Assembly (NCBI GenBank): GCA_030430575.1
Contig: JAUIKF010000034.1
Coordinates: 24,860 to 88,859, forward strand
Length of the DNA: 64,000 nt
Origin: Bacteroidia bacterium
GTDB taxonomy: Bacteria > Bacteroidota > Bacteroidia > J057
Direction of reading: 5' to 3'
The position numbers and the translations under genes are program-made. Below are positions 8,247-16,933 of this stretch, one piece after another; position 1 is the stretch's first letter; the number at the start of each line of letters is the position of its first letter. Below the pieces are notes generated by a model. The model worked only from the letters and a program-made list of their open reading frames with translations, ran no database searches and was not told the DNA's origin.

Positions 8247-9749
8247 TCAATTTGAAACTACTTCCGCAATCCAAATCCGCTCCGCCAGGGCATGATCCAC
8301 CTGAATCATTTTTTCCCCTTGTAGAATCTTTAAATTCCCTTCTTCCAACGCTTTCACTTCAAAATCCAAATCGGGAACCAGGCCCATTTCCCAAAGACGA
8401 GATCGGATGAGGTGATCTGGCTGACGAGAGCTGATTCGTGAGCGGTCGCCCACCACAAGGCTTGTGAGATTGGGTAATTCACCGCTGTATTTGTGGGGAA
8501 TCGGCGAGCCATGGGGGTCAAGGTCTGGGTAGCCCAGTTTTTTCGCTACTTCTTCAATCAGGGATTCGGGCAAAATATGCTCGTATTTCTCGGCATCTTC
8601 ATGTATTTGGTCTACATCCAATCCCAACTCTTGCACCAAATAACTCTCCCACAGCCTGTGTGCGCGGATGAGGTCATAGCCCTTTTCGATGCCTTTTTCC
8701 GTAAGCGAAATCCCTTCGATGTCTTTGACCAAAAAGCCATTCCGCTTCAAGAATTTGACTGGAGATCTAAGGTTCTTATAAGCCATTCCAAGGCGTTCAG
8801 AGAGGTTTTCTGGACTGAGCCGCTGCCGTTCATGTAAGCGAACTGATTGCTTCAAGACGTCTTCGCGTAGGATGCGGATTTGTCGTTCCCGTCTTTTGAA
8901 ATAGCGGCTCACCAAGCCTCTTCGTGGCGCAAATAAGACAGCGACCAGATAAAATAGTGTCGCCATCACAGTCATGGCTGGACCAGGCGTTGTATCAAAT
9001 ACGATAGCCAGCAACAGGCCAGCGGTTGTCGAAAACAGCCCAACCCCTGCTGCGATGAGGATCATTTTCTTCATGTCATGCGTCAGCAAGTAGGCCGTAG
9101 AAGCAGGGGTAATCAGCATGGCTACGACCAGGATGACCCCTACAGACTGAAGGGAAGCGACTACGGCAAAAGACAGTAGTAGGAGCAAAAAGTAATGCAC
9201 GGTCGCAACGGAAATTCCGATCGTCTGAGCAACCACCGACTCAAAGGTTGTGATGAAGAGAAATCGGTAGAAAGCGACAACACTAATCAAGGTGAAACAC
9301 ATGACCAGAAAAGTCATCCACAGGTCTTGATCGGCAATTCCCAGAATATTGCCAAATAGAAAATCTTTGAGGTCTAGGTGAATGCCTTCTTGCTTGGAAA
9401 TATATGAAATCCCCATAACGCCTATGGCAAACATTGCCGTAAATACGATTCCGATGGCAGCATCTTCCTGGGTCTTCACATTTCGCTGAATCCATGTCAT
9501 AAAGAGGGCCGCTACTAGCCCCGCAATCACCGACCCCACAAAAAACCCCAAAGTGCTGTATCCTCCAGCGATAATAAACCCTGCCACCACCCCTGGGAGG
9601 ATGGCATGAGAAAGCGCATCGCCGATCAGGGCCATATTTCTCAGAATAATGAAACAGCCCAAAATGCCACACATGATCCCGACCATGGCAGAGGCAAGGA
9701 GGGCGCGCACGATAAACGCTTCTTGCAAAATATCTCCTAACTCAAACAT
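8247..9749 (-). CDS. Metal ABC permease fused to DtxR/MntR-like regulator and FeoA domain
   Basis: The product is 500 residues in three parts. Residues 1-280 are an ABC-3 (ZnuB/TroC/MntB-type) permease with about eight membrane helices, including ALIGDALSHAILPGVV. Residues about 290-415 are a DtxR-like winged helix plus dimerisation domain, where H364, E368, H383, E387, E390 and H391 align with DtxR H79, E83, H98, C102, E105 and H106. Residues about 425-500 are an SH3-like FeoA domain. The Cys-to-Glu change at the C102 position matches manganese-sensing MntR. Chlamydia YtgCR is a known permease-repressor fusion that is cleaved to free the repressor. The gene overlaps the preceding fusion gene by 8 bp, so translation is coupled. 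Confidence 0.92.
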   Translation of the reverse strand: MFELGDILQEAFIVRALLASAMVGIMCGILGCFIILRNMALIGDALSHAILPGVVAGFIIAGGYSTLGFFVGSVIAGLVAALFMTWIQRNVKTQEDAAIGIVFTAMFAIGVMGISYISKQEGIHLDLKDFLFGNILGIADQDLWMTFLVMCFTLISVVAFYRFLFITTFESVVAQTIGISVATVHYFLLLLLSFAVVASLQSVGVILVVAMLITPASTAYLLTHDMKKMILIAAGVGLFSTTAGLLLAIVFDTTPGPAMTVMATLFYLVAVLFAPRRGLVSRYFKRRERQIRILREDVLKQSVRLHERQRLSPENLSERLGMAYKNLRSPVKFLKRNGFLVKDIEGISLTEKGIEKGYDLIRAHRLWESYLVQELGLDVDQIHEDAEKYEHILPESLIEEVAKKLGYPDLDPHGSPIPHKYSGELPNLTSLVVGDRSRISSRQPDHLIRSRLWEMGLVPDLDFEVKALEEGNLKILQGEKMIQVDHALAERIWIAEVVSN

Positions 9750-11511
9750 AAGATTCTGTTTTTTGGAGGATGGTCAAACGACCTCCATAGGTTTTTTTGA
9801 TGTTCTCATCCGTAAATATGGTCTCTGTCTCCCCAGCCGCCACGACGTGCTGATTGATCATGATCAGCCGATCAAAATAGTCCTTGACCTTGGCGAGGTC
9901 GTGGTGAATGATGACCACTAATTTGCCTTCGGCAGCTAACTCCTTCATGATCTCCATGATTTTGGCTTCACTGGTGATGTCAACGCCCACAAATGGCTCA
10001 TCGAGCAAATAAATCTCGGCCTCTTGGCAGAGGGCCCGCGCAATAAATACGCGCTGCTGCTGGCCACCAGAAAGTTCTCCGATTTGCTTATCCTTGAACT
10101 GCTCCACGCCCAGCATACGAAGCGCTGAAAGCGCTTTTTGCTTATCAGCTGAATCCAGCCTTTCAAAAACCCCCAAATGGGGATAGCGTCCAAGCAATGC
10201 GACATCTAACACAGTGGCTGGGAAATCCCAGTCAATTTCTTCTTTTTGAGGAATATAGGAGACATATTTTCGAATGTCTTCGATCTTCTGGCCATTGATG
10301 CGGATGCTCCCAGCATCAGGTTCTAGCAAGCCCAAAATGGCCTTAAACATCGTCGATTTCCCCGAACCATTTCCCCCAATTAATCCTGTCACATACCCTG
10401 GTTCTACATCAAGGTAGACATTGGAAAGGGCAGTTTTACGATCATAAGAAACGGACAATCCTTTTATCTCTAACTGGTAATCTTTCCAGGAAAGCCCCAC
10501 GATAGATTTGGAACGCAAGCGGTATTGAACCCCTACAAAGGCTATGGCAAAGCAGGCCAAAATCACAAAGATATATGCATTGCTTTTTTCGTCTATCCCC
10601 TGCCCTATTGCTACACTTAACCCTTTGACAATCAGGATGGTATTTTGTCGTAGCATCTTCAGGTACGTGTCAGCTCCACTTTCCTTATCTCCTAGGGAAT
10701 CCGCAAATAATTTCCCTCCAATGATGACCTTTTCATCCGAGGCTACTTGCTCTATCAATTTAGGGTTTAGTGTCGATTCCACGTATATCGCAGAGACTCC
10801 TTTAGTTCGAATCACTTCTTTCAAATACAATAAATCCGCTACCTGAACTTCTGCTTCGGTACTCGTTCCCATCACCGACGCCAACTCCAACCCATACCTC
10901 CTTCCATAGTACTGGAAGGCATCATGAGAGGTGATCAATACTCTCCTTTCAGGAGGGATACGGGCGATTTCAGCTTCAATGAATTCATCCAATTCGATCA
11001 GCTCAGCCCGATACCGCTGATAATTGGCTTCAATGGAATCAGCATCTCCAGGCAGCATATTGACTAAAGACTTTTTCATATTTTCAATATAAATCAGTCC
11101 CAATCGGATGTCCATCCAGGCATGGGGATCGTAGGCATCGACATAATCCTGACTACCAATGGCTGGCACCCCGTCCGTCACCGTCACGATAGGTGCCTCT
11201 GTCCCCGAATTCTCCAACATCTCATCCAACCATCCTTCTAAGTGCAAGCCATTTCGAAAAATAAGGTCCGCATCAACTACTTTCTGCGCATCGCCCGGAA
11301 CCGGGTCATAAATATGGGGGTCGCCTCCTATGGGCATGAGCGATTCCACCTCGGCATAGTCTCCAGCCACATTCTGGGCCATATCTGCCAGGAAGGAAGT
11401 AGTCGCCAGCACCCTAAATTTTGCAGATTGGGCTTGCATAGCAGGCCTCAAGGCCATCAACAGCCCCCAAAAGAGGAGGTAGCGTATTCGGTTTTTGTAT
11501 AAAACATTCAT
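9742..11511 (-). CDS. Metal-binding protein fused through one TM helix to its ABC ATPase
   Basis: From the ATG at 11511 the protein is 589 residues; a longer frame to 11535 would need TTG. Residues 1-28 are a signal peptide or anchor. Residues 30-300 are a TroA/ZnuA-type cluster A-I binding protein with predicted ligands H66 (GGDPHIYDP), H130 (DPHAWMD), H196 (SHDAF) and D271 (LFADSLGD), the His3-Asp set of TroA. Residues 312-331 form a membrane helix, leaving the rest in the cytosol. Residues about 346-589 are the ATPase, with Walker A GGNGSGKST, SGGQQQR, LDEPFVGVD and HHD. With the downstream permease fusion this makes a complete Mn/Zn-type importer from two genes. Confidence 0.92.
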   Translation of the reverse strand: MNVLYKNRIRYLLFWGLLMALRPAMQAQSAKFRVLATTSFLADMAQNVAGDYAEVESLMPIGGDPHIYDPVPGDAQKVVDADLIFRNGLHLEGWLDEMLENSGTEAPIVTVTDGVPAIGSQDYVDAYDPHAWMDIRLGLIYIENMKKSLVNMLPGDADSIEANYQRYRAELIELDEFIEAEIARIPPERRVLITSHDAFQYYGRRYGLELASVMGTSTEAEVQVADLLYLKEVIRTKGVSAIYVESTLNPKLIEQVASDEKVIIGGKLFADSLGDKESGADTYLKMLRQNTILIVKGLSVAIGQGIDEKSNAYIFVILACFAIAFVGVQYRLRSKSIVGLSWKDYQLEIKGLSVSYDRKTALSNVYLDVEPGYVTGLIGGNGSGKSTMFKAILGLLEPDAGSIRINGQKIEDIRKYVSYIPQKEEIDWDFPATVLDVALLGRYPHLGVFERLDSADKQKALSALRMLGVEQFKDKQIGELSGGQQQRVFIARALCQEAEIYLLDEPFVGVDITSEAKIMEIMKELAAEGKLVVIIHHDLAKVKDYFDRLIMINQHVVAAGETETIFTDENIKKTYGGRLTILQKTESYV

Positions 11512-11610
11512 CTTTTCTGGGTTTTTACAGGGCAAAGAAAAGGAAAATTTTTGGATAAATTCAAATCGACTAAATATATTTTTAGGATACCCGAAAAATG
11601 TACTTTTATT

Positions 11611-11669
11611 ATGATACTCACTTGGTAAAATTGGGAGGCTTTGCGACTAATTTTTCCAGTGAGTATCAT
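11611..11669. promoter_or_regulatory. 12-bp inverted repeat in divergent metal-importer/phzF promoter region
   Basis: ATGATACTCACT (11611-11622) and its exact complement AGTGAGTATCAT (11658-11669) are separated by 35 bp. The right arm ends 5 bp before the phzF ATG, and the left arm is 99 bp upstream of the binding-protein start. Two half-sites spaced this way could bind a dimeric regulator, or could fold as a hairpin in the phzF leader. The fused DtxR-like domain encoded next door is an obvious candidate ligand, but this is inference. Confidence 0.5.
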
Positions 11670-11674
11670 TGAAC

Positions 11675-12457
11675 ATGAAAATATATCAAGCTGATGCTTT
11701 TACCGACCAGCCTTTCAAGGGAAATCCCGCCGCTGTCGTGATCATGGAATCGCCCATGAGCGACGAATGGATGCAGGCGCTAGCCGAAGAAAACAACCTC
11801 TCAGAAACGGCGTTTCTGAAGTTGACGAAAGAGGGTTACGCCCTTCGATGGTTTACGCCTGCTGCTGAGGTCAAGCTTTGTGGACATGCTACATTGGCCT
11901 CCGCTCACATCCTGTGGGAGAATGGCTATGTATCACCTGATCAAGCGATTCACTTCGAAACCTTGAGTGGAACCCTCATCACCCGCAAATCGGGCGCTTG
12001 GATAGAGATGGACTTTCCCTCAGAAGCGGCAGAGGTAGTACCTGCTCCCCCATTGCTTTCCGAGGCGTTGAACACGGAGTGGGTAGCTTGTGGCAAAAAT
12101 CGAATGGATTATTTGCTGGAATTGCCTGATGAAGCAAGCGTTCGCAGCCTTCAGCCAGACTTCCGCACGCTAAAGGACCTCGGCACCCGAGGCCTGATCG
12201 TGACCGCAAAGGCCGAAGGCAAGGCATACGACTTCGTCTCGCGCTATTTTGCCCCAAGTTTCGGCATTGATGAAGACCCCGTCACAGGCTCGACCCACTG
12301 CTGTCTCAGTCCTTGGTGGGCCCAAAAACTGGGAAAACATGCCCTCACAGGCTATCAAGCCTCCAAACGTGGGGGCACTGTGCGCACCCATTGGAAAGGA
12401 GACCGCGTCCTGCTACAGGGCCAGGCTGTGACCATTTTTGAGGGGGAATTGAGGTGA
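11675..12457 (+). CDS. PhzF family isomerase
   Basis: From the ATG at 11675 the protein is 260 residues; the frame opens two codons earlier at TTG. It has the two-lobed PhzF fold signatures: YQADAFTDQPFKGNPAAVV at the N-terminus, NNLSETAFL with the catalytic-type Glu, LRWFTPAAEVKLCGHATLA, and DEDPVTGSTHCCLSPWWA in the second lobe. PhzF of phenazine synthesis isomerises DHHA. Most genomic homologues without other phz genes act on unknown substrates, and no phz genes are nearby. The gene is divergent from the metal importer. Confidence 0.92.
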   Translation: MKIYQADAFTDQPFKGNPAAVVIMESPMSDEWMQALAEENNLSETAFLKLTKEGYALRWFTPAAEVKLCGHATLASAHILWENGYVSPDQAIHFETLSGTLITRKSGAWIEMDFPSEAAEVVPAPPLLSEALNTEWVACGKNRMDYLLELPDEASVRSLQPDFRTLKDLGTRGLIVTAKAEGKAYDFVSRYFAPSFGIDEDPVTGSTHCCLSPWWAQKLGKHALTGYQASKRGGTVRTHWKGDRVLLQGQAVTIFEGELR

Positions 12458-12657
12458 GATCGCTCGCTTGCGCTCACTGCGGGATCGCTCGGTTCGAAGA
12501 CTCGCCTCACTGTGAGACTTGCCCTGAGCATGTCGAAGGGCTAAAGGCACTTTTTCTTGTCTCGCAGCGAGTCTTCGAGCGATCTCGCAGTAAGGAGTGA
12601 AACGACGAACGGTCTCGCCTCTCGCAGCGAGGGCGAGTCTTCGAGCCCGAGCGGTCT
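12458..12657. repeat. GC-rich inverted repeat element between convergent gene ends
   Basis: A left copy (about 12456-12521) and right copies (about 12567-12657) of the same word set lie in opposite orientation. The words are GTCTCGCAGCGAG, GCGAGTCTTCGAGC, GAGCGATCTCGCAGT and GAACGGTCTC. Between them sits CTTGCCCTGAGCATGTCGAA, a palindromic word seen in many Bacteroidota intergenic regions. The left end begins inside the phzF stop codon and the right end abuts the stop codon of the next gene. A related copy is at 26175-26240. No gene or classical terminator is seen. Confidence 0.7.
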
Positions 12658-14031
12658 CTACTCCCTGACAAACCGCTTCTCCACCCGATGACCATTATGG
12701 GTCACAGCGAGGATATAGTTTCCAGGGCGGATATTGAGATTTTGTTGGGTGAGGCGGTATACCTGCTTGCCAGCAGCTTCTAGGGGAAAAGAGAAGCGGG
12801 AAACCCGTTTCCCTTGCATATCGAAGATCTCGATCTGGACTGGCCCAGGACTGCTCAGGTGACAGGTCAGGTCCGTATAGCTACTGAAAGGATTGGGGCT
12901 GAGTTGGACTTGAAACGTGGAGCTTTGACCATCAGAAAGGCTATTTGTCCCAAAATCTACGCCTATAGAATCAATCGCGCTGCACCCGTTGAAGTTCACC
13001 TCTACCTGATAGGTTCCGCCCTTACGGACCGTGATCTGCTGAGATGTTTGACCTGTAGACCAGAGATAGGTAGCTCCGGGAAAGCCCGCATCTAGCACCA
13101 CACTGTCGCCCGTAGCGGCAATATCGCCTCCCAGATCCAGGCGTAGCCTGTCTCTAAAGTGGCTGATACTCGCCTCATAAAATGCGCCCCCCAGAACCAA
13201 TGGGCCTATCGTCTGCTTTTCATCTGTCACTAGAAAGGTAGAGTCGTCAGCAAAACATATAGCCTCTTTTTGGGAAATGGCTCCTAGGCTTATTTGCCAT
13301 ACCCCTCCTCCCAGAAAATCATCACCTGAATAGCAGTTGAACAACCACATTTTGTCGCTAGAAAGTAAGGCCATGTGCCTACGATCTGGGCTTACATCCG
13401 CCGCTGTAATCCAAAACAGAAAGTCTGTTCCAATCCCTGTAAAGAAGCTATCCGTTGGTGCTGATGAGTAGGTGCCTGCGGTATCCGGAAATCGATAGAG
13501 ATAGGTGTATCCCGTAAAGGGAGAAGTACGGTTTTTTGAGAAGATATAGAGTTCTTGGTTGTGCCAAAAAAAGGCTTCAGCATCGTAGTTTTGAAAAGGC
13601 TGCAAAGGCGGGAAGGCTAGTTGATCTGCGTAAGCGATTTCGATCACTTCGGCATCTACCGTATCTGTCACGACAAGATCTGGATTTGGGATTTTGTAGA
13701 TGCGCAGATCTGTCCGGAGATTGGCGTTATTGCCAAAATCTCCCACATAGAAATTGCCCTGATCGTCTTGTGCGAGGTCTTCCCAATCGATATTGGACAC
13801 ATCGCGGATCACCACTGTTTTATCCACATTCCCTAAATTGTTAAAGCGATAGAGAATCGGGTCATCTCCACTGTCATTATGCGTCCAGTAGCCGCCATTT
13901 GCGCCGATTTCGAGGCCAGAGGTCTCATCTACTGCTTTTGGCATATTGGCGCGCTTGAGGAGATTCAAGCTTTGAGCTGGTGCATGAAAGACTAGTGATA
14001 GGCAAAAAAATGAGAGGAAAAATGACTTCAT
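12658..14031 (-). CDS. Type IX secreted protein with propeller-like domain (type A sorting domain)
   Basis: The product is 457 residues with a signal peptide ending FHAPAQ (about 19). Residues about 25-290 look like repeats of a beta-propeller of the SdiA-regulated/SMP-30 kind (ETSGLEIGANGGYWTHNDSG, VSNIDWEDLAQDDQGNFYVGD). Residues about 300-355 form a small domain with LDLGGDIAATGDSV and LDAGFPGATYLWSTG. The last ~80 residues are a type A sorting domain (VQLSPNPFSSYTDL to the end), which directs export by the type IX system and cell-surface attachment. The substrate or ligand is unknown. Confidence 0.85.
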   Translation of the reverse strand: MKSFFLSFFCLSLVFHAPAQSLNLLKRANMPKAVDETSGLEIGANGGYWTHNDSGDDPILYRFNNLGNVDKTVVIRDVSNIDWEDLAQDDQGNFYVGDFGNNANLRTDLRIYKIPNPDLVVTDTVDAEVIEIAYADQLAFPPLQPFQNYDAEAFFWHNQELYIFSKNRTSPFTGYTYLYRFPDTAGTYSSAPTDSFFTGIGTDFLFWITAADVSPDRRHMALLSSDKMWLFNCYSGDDFLGGGVWQISLGAISQKEAICFADDSTFLVTDEKQTIGPLVLGGAFYEASISHFRDRLRLDLGGDIAATGDSVVLDAGFPGATYLWSTGQTSQQITVRKGGTYQVEVNFNGCSAIDSIGVDFGTNSLSDGQSSTFQVQLSPNPFSSYTDLTCHLSSPGPVQIEIFDMQGKRVSRFSFPLEAAGKQVYRLTQQNLNIRPGNYILAVTHNGHRVEKRFVRE

Positions 14032-14119
14032 GGGATACGGATTTTTTGATTTTTTCGGAATATACGAAGGCTCTATGAAAAGTCCATTTCACCATTTCAC
14101 CATTTTTCATTCTCAATTC

Positions 14120-14926
14120 TTAATTTTCCTCCATCTCCCAGATGGCTGGTCCCATCCGCTTGAGCATCTGCTGCTCATAGAGTCGTGGCCAGAGTTTCAT
14201 CAGCCACCAGGAAGCTTTGCCTGTAAAGCCTGTCACCAGCAAGCGTTTTCTTTTCTTTACCGCTCGGAATATCATTTCTGCTACCTCCTCTGGTGTATTA
14301 CTTCGACCTGTGGTATGTTGCATGAGATGATCCCCTTCATCGGCGCCCATAAAGCGCTGGCGGATCGGGGTGTCAATAGAAGCAGGACATACCACGAGTA
14401 CGGCTACGCCTTTTCGCTTCAATTCACTTCTCAGCGTCGCAAAATAGCCATTCATGGCATGCTTGCTAGCGCCGTAGGCCGTTCGCCCCACCAAAGGCGC
14501 AAAACCTGCAACGCTAGAAATTGCTACAACTACACCTCGCTGTTCTATCAGAGATGGCAAAGCCGCTTGCGTGCAAATGACTGCCCCCATGAAGTTTACT
14601 TCCATGAGCTTTCGATAAGCATCGAGGGGGGTGTTCTGTGCAGTACCTAAGTGAGTAATGCCTGCATTATTGATCAGGATATCGATGGGGCCGAGGGCAG
14701 CCTCAACCTCTGAAACGGCTGCATTAACCGAAGCTGGCGAGGTGATGTCACAGACTTGGGTGAGATGGCGGATTTCTGCTTTTTGCAATTCTACTGCAAG
14801 CGTATCAAGGCCCTTTTCGTCAACATCCAGCGCAGCTAACTTCCCTCCTGCCTTTCCAAATCGCAGGCAAAGGGCTTTGCCCAATCCGCCGGAGGCGCCA
14901 GTGATGAGGATGACTTTGTCGTTCAT
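14120..14926 (-). CDS. Short-chain dehydrogenase/reductase
   Basis: This 268-residue classical SDR has the cofactor loop TGASGGLGKAL at residues 8-18, a downstream acidic residue (ALDVDE) suggesting NAD(H) preference, NNAGI, and a catalytic Ser-Tyr-Lys set in ISSVAG and YGASKHA. The C-terminal tail (WWLMKLWPRLYEQQMLKR) is amphipathic and may touch the membrane. Its start codon overlaps the Uma2 stop codon as TAATG, so translation is coupled. The substrate is unknown; similar enzymes act on fatty or steroid alcohols. Confidence 0.9.
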   Translation of the reverse strand: MNDKVILITGASGGLGKALCLRFGKAGGKLAALDVDEKGLDTLAVELQKAEIRHLTQVCDITSPASVNAAVSEVEAALGPIDILINNAGITHLGTAQNTPLDAYRKLMEVNFMGAVICTQAALPSLIEQRGVVVAISSVAGFAPLVGRTAYGASKHAMNGYFATLRSELKRKGVAVLVVCPASIDTPIRQRFMGADEGDHLMQHTTGRSNTPEEVAEMIFRAVKKRKRLLVTGFTGKASWWLMKLWPRLYEQQMLKRMGPAIWEMEEN

Positions 14927-15492
14927 TAATTTAGTTTCAAAACCTCATCTACAGAAATTTCGAGATCAAACCCAGGAATCTGAAGGGATTCTCCTGCCTG
15001 GAAGATGGTCATTTGCTTATACTTTTGCCCTTGAGGAAACTGGTAGGCTTCTATTTCGGCATCGTTGAGATTGATAATCCATACTTCTGGGACTTGCTCC
15101 TCCGCATAGACGGGGAGTTTTACATTTCTGTCTTTTTCCAAGGTAGAGTCTGCCACTTCGATTAACAAGTGGACATCGGCAGGGGTAGGATGTCGGTCTT
15201 CGTATGTCTCAAAAGGAATTCGAACAACGGCAATATCTGGTTCTGGCTCAGATAAGGATTCGATAGTTAGGGGATTTTGGACACGAACTACTGCTTCATC
15301 ACCGAGTCGGATGATTAGCATTTTGGCTAGTAGATTGACACAAGATGCATGTTTACTTCCAATAGGACTCTTATGAAAAATTTCTCCTTTTATCAGTTCT
15401 ACTCGATCTTCTGGCTTTAATATCCCTACCTCAGCCATTAAATGGTATTCCTCTACATTGATCAAGCGTTTGGATAGCTGGACAGTTGTCAT
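14926..15492 (-). CDS. Uma2 family (DUF820) putative nuclease
   Basis: This 188-residue PD-(D/E)XK-like protein contains EPDIAVVR and LLIEVADSTLEKDRNVKLPVYAEE, the typical catalytic-core strands, followed by PEVWIINL. Uma2 proteins are abundant in cyanobacteria and Bacteroidota and their biological target is unknown. A second, longer member is at 38480-39280. It overlaps the SDR gene by one base and follows the trio of membrane proteins by 57 bp. Confidence 0.85.
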   Translation of the reverse strand: MTTVQLSKRLINVEEYHLMAEVGILKPEDRVELIKGEIFHKSPIGSKHASCVNLLAKMLIIRLGDEAVVRVQNPLTIESLSEPEPDIAVVRIPFETYEDRHPTPADVHLLIEVADSTLEKDRNVKLPVYAEEQVPEVWIINLNDAEIEAYQFPQGQKYKQMTIFQAGESLQIPGFDLEISVDEVLKLN

Positions 15493-15549
15493 AAGGGTGT
15501 TTTTTGCTATTGAAAGGTAGGCATTTTTGGGGAGAAAATAAATGCGGAT

Positions 15550-16239
15550 TTAGGAATCTGTTTTGCCTATTTCAGCGATTAGGCTATAGGATTGGGCCTT
15601 GAGGGCTTCTTTGCGCCGTACCATAATTTCATGGAACCAGAGGGAGAATAGTAAAAGAAATACGACATGCTTAATATTCAGAATAAATAATCTCTCTCTC
15701 ATTAATACATAGTCAATGAAAGGGTACAGAATACTTCGCCATGTATCACTCAAAGGAGATATGATTTGATCATAAAAAAATGGAATCACTATACTATGAA
15801 ATACAATATTCCATACCATCAAAACCGAAATAGCCAAAAGCTTTCCGAAATTAATAAGGCTGAATTTAGTCGAGGAATGGTATCTTTTGAAATAGAAGAA
15901 AATGATGAATAAACTTCCAATAATATTCAAACTAGAAGAACCAAGAATCCTAGGAAAGTCATTGATTTCAATGACAAAAATTGCTTCTACGACTTGTAAT
16001 AATAAAAATCCTCCCAAAATTCCAATCAATACCTTTGTATACTTTTTGTCACTTTTTCCAATAAATAGGCAATACATTGAGGAAATATACATCAACACTA
16101 AGGGTGGCAGCTTGCTTCCTAAATGCCTTTTTAGAAAATAGAGAAATGATAAGGTGTCTCCATATTCAACAATAATAAATAGTATTCCATACACCACCGC
16201 TGGCCACAAATATTTGATCCACCACCAATAATTACCCAT
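15550..16239 (-). CDS. Membrane protein, third of three tandem paralogs
   Basis: This 229-residue polytopic protein has about six or seven helices. It starts WWWIKYLWPAVVYGI and ends WFHEIMVRRKEALKA, then YSLIAEIGKTDS. The same opening and closing motifs occur in the two genes just upstream, so the three arose by duplication. The start codon overlaps the stop of the second paralog by 8 bp. No catalytic motif is evident and I do not recognise the family. The DNA is more AT-rich than its neighbours. Confidence 0.7.
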   Translation of the reverse strand: MGNYWWWIKYLWPAVVYGILFIIVEYGDTLSFLYFLKRHLGSKLPPLVLMYISSMYCLFIGKSDKKYTKVLIGILGGFLLLQVVEAIFVIEINDFPRILGSSSLNIIGSLFIIFFYFKRYHSSTKFSLINFGKLLAISVLMVWNIVFHSIVIPFFYDQIISPLSDTWRSILYPFIDYVLMRERLFILNIKHVVFLLLFSLWFHEIMVRRKEALKAQSYSLIAEIGKTDS

Positions 16240-16933
16240 TTTTCCTCCCTATTTCATCCACCAGTCCAAGTTTCAGTTCCTTATTTCTCGTTTTTCGCTT
16301 TTCGACAATATCTCTCATCCAGTTGGCAACTAGCCAAGCTAGAACGCCTGCCTCCGCAGATTTGATAAGGATTCCGAAACCGCCCTCAAAAAAAGTATCT
16401 AGCACCATTACCGTTGAGAAGTAAAAGGTTTCACTTCCATTTGACAAGGGAAAACCCAATACATTCGCCCCAAACATGAAATACCAAAGCATCAGGCTGT
16501 AGAAACCATTTGCTTTTCGTTCCTCCAATTTATTCAGAGGCGTTTTTGCCTTAAATCGCTTGTAATACAAAAAATGTAAGACAAGGCATAAGGCCATCAT
16601 AATTCCCGGAAAGATCATATAAACCACATTCCCAGTTAATGTGATGAGGCTTGCTAGGACCTGAGTTCCAATGATAATTCCAATTAGTCCAAGAATTGTC
16701 TGGGTATACTTTTTCCCTTCTCCATTGATCCAAACACCATATCCTAAGGTTCCCCAAAAAACGGAGAAAAGCATCTGGTCGAGTAGCCAACTGAAACCAT
16801 TTTCTGCCAATATTCCTGTAAATGGCTCGACCAATGCCACCAGCCACAAGCCCGCGTAAATAGCCGCCGGCCAGGTATAATAGAGCCACCAAGCAGGATG
16901 GTCACTCCTTGCCAATTTCTTCAATGAGGTCAT
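16232..16933 (-). CDS. Membrane protein, second of three tandem paralogs
   Basis: This is a 233-residue polytopic protein. After a 14-residue extension it has WWLYYTWPAAIYAGL, matching the opening motif of its neighbours. Its end, WMRDIVEKRKTRNKELK then LVDEIGRKNG, corresponds to their basic stretch plus EIGK tail. It is the most divergent of the three. Its start lies 32 bp inside the first paralog and its stop overlaps the third by 8 bp. Function unknown. Confidence 0.7.
   Translation of the reverse strand: MTSLKKLARSDHPAWWLYYTWPAAIYAGLWLVALVEPFTGILAENGFSWLLDQMLFSVFWGTLGYGVWINGEGKKYTQTILGLIGIIIGTQVLASLITLTGNVVYMIFPGIMMALCLVLHFLYYKRFKAKTPLNKLEERKANGFYSLMLWYFMFGANVLGFPLSNGSETFYFSTVMVLDTFFEGGFGILIKSAEAGVLAWLVANWMRDIVEKRKTRNKELKLGLVDEIGRKNG

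Noticed and set aside
8247..9749. Separate downstream dtxR gene created by a missed stop
   Set aside because: The frame is continuous from the last membrane helix through the winged helix, with a natural basic linker (SRYFKRRERQ); no stop or start codon arrangement suggests two genes.
12507..12695. Small minus-strand frame within the GC-rich element
   Set aside because: Its Arg/Ser-rich translation comes from repeat words, and it overlaps the end of the sorting-domain protein; not a gene.
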